A DNA stretch of 64,000 nucleotides from Onchidella celtica (Eukaryota; Mollusca; Gastropoda; Systellommatophora; Onchidiidae), in assembly GCA_963931925.1 (NCBI GenBank), contig OZ007569.1, forward strand, positions 48,225,601 to 48,289,600. The letters are read 5' to 3'. How positions within the stretch are numbered: position 1 is the first letter of the stretch; every line of letters starts with the position of its first letter. The notes beneath the pieces were generated by a model. It was not told the origin of the DNA. It saw only the letters and a list, made by a program, of their open reading frames with translations, and ran no database searches. Shown one piece after another: positions 48,722 through 58,455 of this stretch. The position numbers were made by a program, and so were the translations under genes.

Positions 48722-49606
48722 CTAGGCTCGACTAAGGTAGTCGGCGATATGATTGCTGGTTCCTGGAATTGGTTGAATAACGAAGGTATACGGCTGCAAA
48801 GCCAATGCCCATCTAGACAAGCGTGGGCTGGACGAACGATTCTTCGACAAAAATGTCAGTGGCTTGTGGTCTGTCTGGATACAAAATTCTCGTCCCATGA
48901 GATAACGTCCTAGTTTCTGGACGGACCAGACAATGGCAAGACACTCACGCTCTATCACAGAATACTTTCTTTCTCTCTGCAATAACTTCCTACTGACATA
49001 ACATACAGGATGGAGACATTCGTTCTTCTCCTGTAGAAGACAAGCGCCGACACCAGAGTCCGACGCATCCGTTCTGAGGATAAAATTAGATCGAAAATCG
49101 GGTAATATCAAAATGGGTGACGATGATAATGCTGTCACCAAATTATCAAATGATGTCTGACATTCAGACGTCCACTGGACCTTATCGGGTTGTCCCTTCT
49201 TAGTAAGGTCAGTAAGAGAAGATGACAAGGAGGAAAAATTTGGAATGAACTTTCTGTAATAATTTAAAATTCCCACTAAGCTTCTGACTTGTTTCTTTGT
49301 TTTAGGGATTTGCAACCCTACTAACTTGTCAATTTTTGTTTCTTCAGGTCTCTGAACACCTCTACCCACAATATGTCCTAAGAATATTATCTCTGGACAT
49401 GCCAAATCCATCTTTGCGGGTTTAGCAGTTAACCCAAAATGACGTAATCGTTGAAAAATTACTGTTAGTGTCTGAATATGATCAGACCATGTCGACGTAT
49501 GACATGCTATATCGTCAAAGAATGACACGACATTAGGTATGTCCTTTAATACCGGTATGAGAATACCGATACTCTGGTCTCTCATGAAACCGCTGCAGCA
49601 TATCAA
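48722..49606 (-). CDS. Retrotransposon RT (C-terminal half) and RNase H
   Basis: The frame lies +1 to the gag frame and overlaps its end. RT homology starts around VLKDIPNVV, just before the catalytic FFDD box (the YxDD position). It continues through IFLGHIV and RSLVGILNYYRKF, the thumb region of Ty3-like RTs. RNase H follows with TDASD, ERECLAIVW, QTDHKPL and NHIADYLSRA, i.e. all acidic residues of the active site. The fingers and the first half of the palm are absent. No native ATG precedes the homology at a useful place, so expression would need a frameshift. About 350 bp of non-coding sequence separate its stop from the LTR. Confidence 0.85.
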   Translation of the reverse strand: MICCSGFMRDQSIGILIPVLKDIPNVVSFFDDIACHTSTWSDHIQTLTVIFQRLRHFGLTAKPAKMDLACPEIIFLGHIVGRGVQRPEETKIDKLVGLQIPKTKKQVRSLVGILNYYRKFIPNFSSLSSSLTDLTKKGQPDKVQWTSECQTSFDNLVTALSSSPILILPDFRSNFILRTDASDSGVGACLLQEKNECLHPVCYVSRKLLQRERKYSVIERECLAIVWSVQKLGRYLMGREFCIQTDHKPLTFLSKNRSSSPRLSRWALALQPYTFVIQPIPGTSNHIADYLSRA

Positions 49607-52157
49607 CGTGGAAAACCTTTACTGATCCATCAATGTGGATAGCGTAATCTACCTTCGAAACAACTTGCTCAATAACATAAGGACCTTCCCATGTCATCAA
49701 TAACTTATTATGGTCCGTAGGTAACAACAGTAGGACCTTGTCTCCTGGCTTAAAAATTCTCAATTTGGAACCTCTATCTTTATAGTCCTCTGCTCTTTCT
49801 GAAGCGATACTAGACGCTTCTTCTGCTATAGTGCGCGCTGAAGATAATCTTTCTCTTAAATCAACAAGGTCTATCGAAACCTTTTTAAACGGTTCCGAAA
49901 CCGTGGGGATCTTTTGACGAGGAGCCTGGGGTGTACGACCCTTATGCGTCGTCTTTTGGCACGCACTGCACGTCTTACAATATAAACGTACATCTCTGTA
50001 TACTGACGGCCAATAAAAATCTTTCAGAACTCTCTGCTTGGTTCTAGCACTTCCCATATGACCCGCCAATGGAACATCATGGGCCAGACGCAATACTGTA
50101 GTAATTAACGACCGTGGCACGACGACCTGCTTTTGAACGGAAGCCACTGTGACGTACATACGGAACAGAATGCCCCCCTGGACAAAAAAAGAAGATGACC
50201 CGTTCTTGTATTTCCTCGTTTTCTCGGTTCGCGCTTCCCCAAAACATGGGTTTAATGATGGGTCCTCCCTTTGTAATCTCGCCAAGCGCTCTGGCGTGAT
50301 ATCTAGGTTGACCGCTGGCGTCGCCAAAGGTCTAATCTTATCTTTATCCGCTACCCGTCGACGTGTTTCGACCGCGGCGCAAAAGTCAATACCTTTTGAT
50401 TGCGACCATGCTTGCACGTTCTCATCGGAAGGGGAAACTACCCGTGATACATTCCCAATGATGAGCTGGGCGCCTGGAAAACAACCAACGACTGCTTCGA
50501 CTTCCCCGCTAAGGAAAGGTGTATCTATCATTATTTTTGCCATGGGTAATTTCTCAATGGCCCCCGAAAATTGGATGCACGGGACAGTCTCACCTGTAAG
50601 CTGTGAATCCCGAATGCAGTCCCTATGCACTCCCACAACGGTAGATCCTGTATCTCGTAAAACCGAGACCGGTTCGTCCCCAACAAACCCCGGATAAACC
50701 CTAAGACCACCTCCTGTATGACATGAATTTATAACGGGGATCTTTCTCCCACAAGGTAAAACACCGGAAGATAATAACTTCTCACAACTGGGACACTTAG
50801 AATACTGTCCGCCTCCGTTGTCCGATGTAACGCACGCAGCCGCATGATGAAATTTATTTGGGGAACATGGACTGGAGCTACTGTCCGCGTTCGCCGCTAT
50901 CCTACCTGCAGGGCAGTTCACGCTGATGTGATCTGCTCTTCCGCAGTTCCAACACTTCGCGGCCCTACACTCGCGGGAAAAGTGACCCACGCGTCCGCAA
51001 GTCCAACACTCCGCTCCCTGTGCTGCCCTAGGCCCGGGTCCCCGTGACCCCTCGCGACCGGAACTAGAGTCCCTATGCCGTCGGTCATCGGCAAAGGTCA
51101 CAATTCGCCCCCGGCCATTACCGCGACCTAGCCCTCCTGCTCGGTCAAACTTACCGGATCCATATGCCGGTGATTGGTGATAGCCCCTACGCTGCCCCTG
51201 GGTTTGCTCGCTATAGGCACCACGCTGACGCGACCTGTCCCTAAGTCCTGCCGGCGACCCCTCGACAACGGCGACGTAGCCAGCATCTTGGACGTACGCC
51301 CTGGCGACTGGTTTGGACGGATGCGCCGTACGGTATGCCTCCGCCAACTTAGACGCCTCCTGCACCGTCGCGGGTTCGTTCTCTTTCAGGAAAGCCACCA
51401 GATCCTTGTGGCACGACGCGTACAGCTGGTCACGGATCATTAGGTCTTTCAGTTTAGCGAAATCCGTGCCCACATGCGCCAAGTCTACCCAGTTCGCGAA
51501 ATACTCCGTTAGTCTCGCGACGAAGGCAGCAAAGTCCTCCCTGGTATCTGCGCGTGCTCGCCTAAACTGCTCCCGGAAATATTCCTCGGTACGCGCAAAT
51601 CGGCGAAGCAGCAAAGCCTTCAGCTTATCGTAATCTTGCACGTCTTCGCGCTGTAGCTCTTTAAAGTAAGTTAACGCTCGCCCCTGCAATAGCGATGCCA
51701 GGTAGGTGGCCCATAATTCCTTATTTTCCCCCCATTGCAATTGTGCGTTCAGTTCGAACCTGTAAAGGAAGGCGTCTATGTCGTCCTTCCGGTCGTCGAA
51801 CGTAGGGAGCTTAATCCTAACGCCACCTTTATTGTGTACCTGCCGCTCAACTGTTTCTGTTGGCGCATTCTTTTTGATTTCCAACTCGGCGATCTTTACT
51901 TGCGCCTCTATCTCCTTTAACTTTAATTCCCTTTCCTGTTGCTGAGCCTCTAACTCCTTCAACTTAAACTCTCTTTCCTCTTCCTTATCCTTAGCCTCTC
52001 TCTCCTGCTCCTGAGCCTTAGCCTCTTTTTCTCGCTCTCTATCCTTAGCCCGCTCATCGCGCAAATCCGCCTGCTGTTCTTTGATCCAGCCGCGTAGCTC
52101 CTCTCCCTCCAGGCCAAGTTCCTTACCCAACTTCATTAGTTGTTGGAGTTCCGCCAT
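49533..52157 (-). CDS. Retrotransposon Gag-protease-integrase fusion frame (integrase core deleted)
   Basis: 874 residues from ATG 52157. Residues about 35-100 form a highly charged coiled coil. A capsid-like helical region follows (about 110-270, YFKELQREDVQDYDKLKALL), then an Arg/Gly-rich stretch and two CX2CX4HX4C zinc knuckles (about 383-415, CWTCGRVGHFSREC and CWNCGRADHISVNC). The aspartic protease motif DTGST is near residue 502. Next is the integrase H2C2 zinc domain (about 690-735, ending YCKTCSACQK) and the start of the core (KKVSIDLV). The frame then jumps straight to an integrase C-terminal domain (FKPGDKVLLLLPTD, MTWEGPYVIEQV). The DDE catalytic core is missing but the reading frame is kept. 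The order places integrase directly after protease. Confidence 0.88.
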   Translation of the reverse strand: MAELQQLMKLGKELGLEGEELRGWIKEQQADLRDERAKDREREKEAKAQEQEREAKDKEEEREFKLKELEAQQQERELKLKEIEAQVKIAELEIKKNAPTETVERQVHNKGGVRIKLPTFDDRKDDIDAFLYRFELNAQLQWGENKELWATYLASLLQGRALTYFKELQREDVQDYDKLKALLLRRFARTEEYFREQFRRARADTREDFAAFVARLTEYFANWVDLAHVGTDFAKLKDLMIRDQLYASCHKDLVAFLKENEPATVQEASKLAEAYRTAHPSKPVARAYVQDAGYVAVVEGSPAGLRDRSRQRGAYSEQTQGQRRGYHQSPAYGSGKFDRAGGLGRGNGRGRIVTFADDRRHRDSSSGREGSRGPGPRAAQGAECWTCGRVGHFSRECRAAKCWNCGRADHISVNCPAGRIAANADSSSSPCSPNKFHHAAACVTSDNGGGQYSKCPSCEKLLSSGVLPCGRKIPVINSCHTGGGLRVYPGFVGDEPVSVLRDTGSTVVGVHRDCIRDSQLTGETVPCIQFSGAIEKLPMAKIMIDTPFLSGEVEAVVGCFPGAQLIIGNVSRVVSPSDENVQAWSQSKGIDFCAAVETRRRVADKDKIRPLATPAVNLDITPERLARLQREDPSLNPCFGEARTEKTRKYKNGSSSFFVQGGILFRMYVTVASVQKQVVVPRSLITTVLRLAHDVPLAGHMGSARTKQRVLKDFYWPSVYRDVRLYCKTCSACQKTTHKGRTPQAPRQKIPTVSEPFKKVSIDLVDLRERLSSARTIAEEASSIASERAEDYKDRGSKLRIFKPGDKVLLLLPTDHNKLLMTWEGPYVIEQVVSKVDYAIHIDGSVKVFHVDMLQRFHERPEYRYSHTGIKGHT

Positions 52158-53100
52158 TTCACAGATTTATGGTTATGGTATGTATACTATGAAAACGGCT
52201 ACCCTGTCGGTATGATCACTAGCAACACGACCAGAGACCTGAGATCACACCAGATATAACAATACCCAATTCAGAATACAATTCAGAAATTTACCTTTAC
52301 AGCACTACTAATTCTATATCTATAAAATGTATGCACTATTAATTATAAAAGAAAATAGAAACGACAAGAATGAAGAAATACAGTAGAAGGACCACAAGTA
52401 CGTCAAGGACAACGAACCAGACTAGGACAAAGCTTCTACAAAAAAAAACTATAATGGAAAAAAATGCAACCTACTACGCCGATTATACTACACGGTACAA
52501 ACAAGAACAGAGTCTGAAAAAAAAGAACGTATCTACAGATAGGGAGAAGAAGGACAAGAGAAACGTCTTCCTAAAACAACGAGGAAGATAGAACGCTACA
52601 ATCTAAACAAAAATACAGGTCCCTATAGAACTGTTCACTGTGATGAACGAAGTTCCAAATTTAGCCCACCTCCCGAAGAGGACAAACTACGCTCACCACA
52701 GCAAACCCGCGCCACCGCCCGTATAACCTATAACGACAACAAAAACAGCAAAAACAGGGAAAAAGACAGATTAAAGGAACAGCCCAAAATCCAGGGCACA
52801 AAAATTTTGACTTTTACTTAACTTTGGCCCTAGATTTCAATTTCTCCCCTTCCTCGGAGCTCTGGCTGCTCGTCTCCTCAGGCTGCACGCACACACTCTG
52901 GAAAGTTTAAATACACATTAATACCTATTCATAGCAATACCTGCATCAATACATATTATTATTCATAAACATACATAAATCATATCATCATGAAATTTCC
53001 ATTCATCCCACGAACAAGGACAACAGCACGAATTCCTAGCACAACAGAAAAACAACTAGATATAACGACTACACAATGTCAAAATAACCACAGGTAAACA
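52158..53100 (-). other. Retrotransposon 5' leader with a short splice-acceptor-linked frame
   Basis: About 0.94 kb between primer site and gag ATG. On the - strand a possible acceptor (ACTTTCCAG, near 52899) leads into a 27-codon frame rich in Ser/Glu (PEETSSQSSEEGEK) that ends at TAA 52817-52819. Whether it is translated cannot be told. The rest is AC-rich and without long frames. Confidence 0.5.
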
Positions 53101-53113
53101 GGACGAGCCCCCA
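53101..53113 (-). other. Primer binding site, tRNA-Pro type
   Basis: The + strand reads GGACGAGCCCCCA, the 3' end of animal tRNA-Pro including CCA. It lies one base from the 5' LTR, so the - strand transcript would pair with that tRNA over 13 bases. Confidence 0.8.
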
Positions 53114-53114
53114 G

Positions 53115-54354
53115 TGTCACAAATCCCAGACTGGGAGATGTAATAGTTTATGACAGGACGACAATCACGAACAAACAAGTTTAACACTTAACAAAACAAT
53201 CCATCAGACTCACACATTTATTAAACCTAATTATACATATAATAGCGCAATTACATACATTATATCATTGAAATGAACTGCCGTACAACGGCCTTATTCT
53301 CACACACACTCTCCCTCCGGATCCACAATCCGGTAGTTACTCCTAAAGGCACTTCGGCCTCAGCCTCTCCCCTCAGGGTCTTAATAGTACATTAATGATT
53401 CACTGGCACCGCAGTCTCTCAACATCACCTTCCTATTGTCATACACCGTAGCACTCCCCTAGCACCTCAGCAGGGCAATAACACATTATTATTTCCATAG
53501 CCATCAACATGGCAACAACATAATATCAGTTCACTAGCCTATCAACATGGCAACAATATAGTATCTCATTCACTCTCATATCTACGTCCCTGTCCGTGGC
53601 CTGACTGCCACGACTTTATGTGCCTCTACTGTCCTGCACTGACAGCCTCACTTCTGGCCTATGTGTGGCCTCCGGCCCTATGCTGGCCTATCCCCTGTGC
53701 TCATCGAGGTGGCTCTGCGGCCCGTCCCCGACACCTACAGAATAATATTACATTGGTATAATACCCTACCATTTCTATTCACTCCACCTCTCCTTACAAC
53801 CCATGAAACGTACACACACTAGTTCACCTTTCACTCACCACACATCTTACGGTAACACACTTCCATCGGAGTACACACTACTCACTCGCGCTACAAATCC
53901 ATGAACTCACTTTCATCTATCGCTCGTGGCGCACATTGCTATATCCAATATCAAGGACTTCCACATTCCTCACATATACTTATTCACATCATGGTAATAG
54001 ACGAATATAATATAATACATCAATCATAATAATCAATCAACGTTCTACATACCAGTCATAACTGGAAAGACTCTCACTAGTCTTCTCGACTGCTTCCCCT
54101 TATGTCCGCCCGATGGGCTCTTATTCACAGGTCCGATCCCTAGGACCTTCTAACTTGCAGTGATAGTAATACCGCGCTTTCGCCTCATTCAGACTTCCAC
54201 ACCACTCATACACGCACGCTTTTCCCACTTGTCTGCATGAGTTATTTTTACTCTTCCCCTTTCACGTCTTTTCCTATCCGTCTGTCGTGAGCTCTTCTTA
54301 TTCTACACCCGCTCTGTAGCAATCCCCTTAATTGCACTCACTCCACTCGTGACA
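53115..54354 (-). repeat. 5' LTR of the retrotransposon
   Basis: 1240 bp with TGTCAC...GTGACA ends, the same length as the other LTR. The right flank starts with the target duplication GTGAT. Confidence 0.95.
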
Positions 54355-54359
54355 GTGAT

Positions 54360-55440
54360 GCGAATTATTGCATTGCTGACATCGATGATACGCGCGCAAA
54401 TCGACGGACGGAATGTGGTGAATTGATTCGTCTCGGTATCCTGAGTCTCTGATGTCAACTAGGCTGGTACTAAAAATAGCCCTAGCACAAGTCGCCCTCG
54501 TAGATTATTTGCACATGGCATAAAAAATGTACCGGTACCTTCCCATTTTTTCAGAAAATGAATGGCAATAATGCTAACTGAGTTTTCATTTTATGGCCTG
54601 CCCAAGATTGTGTGGAAAACCACTTCCGGACAAAGTTCAAGGACGATTGCCAAACAGTTCAAAGGTGAACTATTCACTGGAATTATATACAAAAACAAGC
54701 TGGGACTTGACCCAAGTGATGAGTTATTATTTGTTTCTCCCCCCCCCCCCCGCGCTTTCTTTTGTCCGCTGTATCAAAGAAAAGCTTTAATTTTTCGCGA
54801 CATTTGCAGACCACTCCCGCCCTTTTTCTTTTTTACTTTTGCACAACATGATTTGCTGTTGGGATTTCATACGAACATCGCCCACCTACCCTCTTTTCGC
54901 CCCACACTGCCAACAATCCCAGCAAGGCTGGGTCATGATGAGCTGTTAAAGGATGTTTATTATGATCCTGTCCCCAAATAAAACCAGACCTTTGGCGCGG
55001 CAAACGGGTCTGATTTGTCAATCTTATCATAAAATTAACTTACTGACAGAAACATAACAAATAGATCTAGTAAAAAAAGGAATGAACCACAATTCTCGCG
55101 TGTTTGGCCAAAATAATATTTGTTCGGTGCAGCTGTCTAACGTTTTATGTCAACAAATGATAAGAAGAGGCTGAGACCGATTTTAGTTGGGATGTCACCA
55201 AATCCTTTGATACCTTAAATTGTCGCCATCGTTAGCAACATCTTTGGCACGGGTCATTCATTTCAAATTGGTAAGTTATTGTGATTTCAGTGTTATTCTC
55301 TGTCATGTGTCGGCAAACAGTCTAACAGTTGTTTGGGCGTCACATCCCCTTTCAGTATAGCTCTGCCAGAGACGAGGCCCGGCGCCGGCTCTCCGTCCCT
55401 AAGAGTGAGTGCATTAAATTTAAAAACCTCTCTAACAATT
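54360..55440. other. Intergenic, right flank of the LTR element
   Basis: A 139-codon + strand frame at 54562-54981 crosses a poly-C tract and low-complexity Phe/Pro sequence. I do not support it as a gene. No other feature is evident. Confidence 0.5.
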
Positions 55441-55535
55441 AGGTTGGGTCTGCCACCGGTGCGTGCGGGGCTAGAACCCGAGACATTTTGCGTTAGGGTC
55501 AAACGAACTAACCAGTGAGCCGGCTACAGTTTCGT
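55440..55535 (-). mobile_element. tRNA-derived SINE head
   Basis: On the - strand an A-box-like GGCTCACTGGTTAGTTCG is followed at tRNA spacing (about 40 bp) by a B-box-like GGGTTCTAGCCC. The acceptor stem and anticodon are not those of a working tRNA, so this fits the pol III promoter of a SINE whose body would extend left toward about 55290. Confidence 0.6.
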
Positions 55536-57900
55536 TATGCATTCAGAAACAGTGCCCAGCACAATATGATAATTATTGTGTGATCTTAGAAAATCAGACT
55601 CAACACGCCTTACTACCAGTAACCACGTTTTTCTCACACCGAGAACGCACCATCTCCCTACAGTGTATCAAAGACTCGAACCAATCGTTTTATTTATCTG
55701 TATAGTTTTCATATATTATCTATCCGTATTTACTGTTTGTCTGTAAAAGGCAAATTGGTCGACTTTTAAATCGATGGAAATTGCGTTATGGCCTTTTTTT
55801 TTTCGTATCAGTCAGTGAACCCGAGGCCTACGTGCATTTCTGACTGCGAGAGAATTACTGGGTCTAGGTCTCGCTGCTCTACTGCACATAAGTTTTCGTT
55901 TCTTGCTAACGGATATGCTGGGGTTATTATTGTGTGACAAATATATGGTGTGTAGGGTCTATTATATCAACAAACTGTCTCAAAATGAAGTTGGATATCT
56001 GACATAAATGCAACCAGCACTCCCTGTTCTTGCCATTGCTCCTACTCCACAACTTTGGCGCAGTCGGTGTCGGTGACAAAACGTTATTCTACCGTAACAC
56101 TAGACTCACCACGAGGCTTGCACCCTGCAAAGCGCATTAACGGGTCCTTCTAGCTACGCTCCTACATGGCACGATGATTTTGACACGTACGCCATATACA
56201 CACTGACATAGTCACATAGATGAGAATAGAACCCGGACAGAAGCCTAGATTTATCTTTGTCGCAACCCATGATTTAGTCCGGGCAGTGGGCCAATTGACA
56301 ATGGACAATATGACATCCTCGTGGCATCTTCAACAGCCTTGTTTACCCCAGGCATAATGTCAACAGGTCATGTACCGGTAATGAATAGTTTCAGCTTGTC
56401 TTTATCGGAGGCCTAGTACGTGTGAAATTCAGGTATCTCTGAAATGTTAACGACATGTAAGCTTTTTCTTCATCATCTCATACGCTTGGCTTACAGTTAC
56501 AGTTCACATCACTGACGTTCTGGAAGTGTAGGTCAAGTAATCATTTTATTATTAGATTGAATGTCATTGCCAAAGTCGGCGTCTGTCTTTGTTTTGTTTC
56601 ATATTTTGAAGAATTGCTAAGCCAAATCGTGTCAGACTAAACTCGCAGAACTTAAAATTTGATTCTGAACTTCTGAGAGATCGAAACATCGGATTCTCTG
56701 AAGAGAAGATTTTTAAATATAATTATATATATATACATATATAAATAAAAAAACGAGGATAACTAGCTGTAAATTAAATAAAGAAAGGAGGAAAAAATGA
56801 GTTTAGTGTTCGTGTCTGAAACCCTAAACTTACGGTTAGTTTGAAGTTATTTCGAGCCCTATGTGCAGTAACGACGGACTGGACTTTGTTTGCAGAATAC
56901 AAATTCTCTGATGTAAGCCCATCTCTACTGTTGATATCTAATAGAGCTCCCAAATTCTGTAGGCTTCTACTCCTAGGTATTGCAAAAATGGGATTTCCAG
57001 TATTTCCCCCCTCTCTGTTGAACAATGTTGCGGCGAGACTTGCTTGCCGCTTGTGCCTTTGCTTTGTGTACCATATTATGTAAATCCTCAGTCCCAACTC
57101 AGTTGTCTTTGGTAATAGTGATCGCTCTGTTAATGGAACATGTGTGTGTGTTTGTGTGTGGGTGGGGGGGGGGGTGTAGGGGGAAAGTGGAGGGGAAGGT
57201 GCGAGCATAATTATGGGATGCTGAGAAAACTAGCAGGGCAGGCAGAGAGACTCTTAACCTGAAAAGATAAACACCGAAAAGTAAAACGAAGGGCCGAGAG
57301 ACAGAACATATGAGAAATTCAAAGACCGAGGCCAGAGAGTGCACGAATAAGAAGAAGCTGGGAATAACATAACTGAATTAGACATCACAATTTATGCATT
57401 TATAGCCACGAAATTTCAGCACAGTTCACGCGCATGAATTCTTGCCAAAGTAGGCCTACCATTTCTCTGGCTGATGAGACAGATTTAGTCACAGCGCGTG
57501 TATGGGTGCTTTTTACGAATTTCAAAAATATCTTTTTATTCCAAATAGGAACCCAATCAATAGTCACTGGACTCCTGTACTTTCTTCGCTAAAATTGTAT
57601 GAAACTGAATGGAAGAAGAGCCGGGGAACTGAAATCAAATATCTGATGGCACTGCGCTTACATTATTTGTGCGTCCCTCGTCTCTGGCTGACGTGGACAC
57701 ACAGAACGCCTTGTCCAATTTGGAAGAGGCAAAGATCTTACAACCTGATTTTATAAAAACTTTTATACATATTTGCAAAACTCTTTTCAGATCTATACAA
57801 AACAACTTTTGAGAATTTTATCAATGTAATGGCGTTTTGTTGATCTATTTAATTTCTATCTGTGAAGTTTAAATTGACAAAGCTGTGAATACCAAAGTAC
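55536..57900. other. Intergenic, gene-poor
   Basis: AT-rich, with a (TA)n tract at 56723-56745 and a GT/poly-G tract at 57140-57178. Short frames on both strands overlap these tracts and show no domain. Confidence 0.55.
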
Positions 57901-57904
57901 CCAA

Positions 57905-57978
57905 ATAGACCGGGAAAGGCACAAAGTTACCGTTATCGTGCCGACGCGCCATAAAACCCAAACTCAAACTCAAACTGG
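57905..57978 (-). repeat. Dispersed short repeat, GAGTTTGAGTTTGG family
   Basis: On the - strand: GTTTGAGTTTGAGTTTGGGT, then GGCGCGTCGGCACGATAACG and AACTTTGTGCCTTTCCCGGT. It is the best-preserved of four copies and opens with a short TTTGAG tandem tract. Confidence 0.75.
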
Positions 57979-58324
57979 TTAAGCTTGTTTCTGTGATAAA
58001 CCGAGAAAGAAGTGACAGACATTGACCAGTTCGCGTTTCGGTTCGTACAATCTGTTTCAGTGCAATCACTCTCCGGGAGACTTTCTTTGCTGAGAACCAG
58101 CTTTGCAGTCCAAAATATGCAGCCCAATGGATAATGAGATAAGAAGGAAGACTGAAAATAATGAAGACCAGGCTCGTTAGCGGGAGACAACATTCTTTTC
58201 GTGGTTCACTTTCTAGAAAATCGGGCGAACTTCTTCAAACTCTATTACCGGTTTTCCTCATTACCGGTATCGAAATAAAGGTTTTAGTCTGTTTTGTTTG
58301 ATCTGTCTGTCTGTCTCAGTGTCG

Positions 58325-58384
<60 letters not shown>

Positions 58385-58455
58385 TCACACATAGGCACAC
58401 ACGCATAGCCTACAAAGCTTATGTTTAATGGCGAGCCGGCACGATAACGGCTACA
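58325..58455 (+). repeat. (CT)n microsatellite followed by a dispersed-repeat core
   Basis: (CT)n fills 58327-58380. At 58427-58455 the sequence AATGGCGAGCCGGCACGATA ACGGCTACA matches the core of the GAGTTTGAGTTTGG family (compare GGCGCGTCGGCACGATAACG at 57905-57978). Confidence 0.75.

Larger units (their letters stand above)
47126..54354 (-). mobile_element. LTR retrotransposon with Ty3-like sequences in the order gag-PR-IN-RT-RH (Gmr1-like), internally deleted
   Basis: 7229 bp, bounded by 1240-bp LTRs and flanked by a 5-bp duplication GTGAT (47121-47125 and 54355-54359). Read on the - strand: 5' LTR, primer site, leader of about 0.95 kb, a 874-codon frame (gag, protease, integrase parts), then RT C-terminal half plus RNase H in the +1 frame, polypurine tract, 3' LTR. 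The RT/RNase H residues are Ty3/gypsy-like, yet integrase lies upstream of RT, the arrangement known from Gmr1-type elements. The integrase catalytic core and the N-terminal half of RT are missing, so the copy cannot move by itself. I saw three differences between the LTRs, so the insertion is recent. It lies between EPRS and EGLN. Confidence 0.88.

Noticed and set aside
50149..51633. + strand frames inside the LTR element
   Set aside because: They are antisense shadows of the gag-protease-integrase frame.
54562..54981. 139-codon + strand frame beside the LTR element
   Set aside because: It crosses poly-C and Phe/Pro low-complexity sequence and no conserved motif is visible.
56774..57208. 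144-codon - strand frame
   Set aside because: It begins in a GT/poly-G tract translated as Pro/Thr/His runs and shows no domain.
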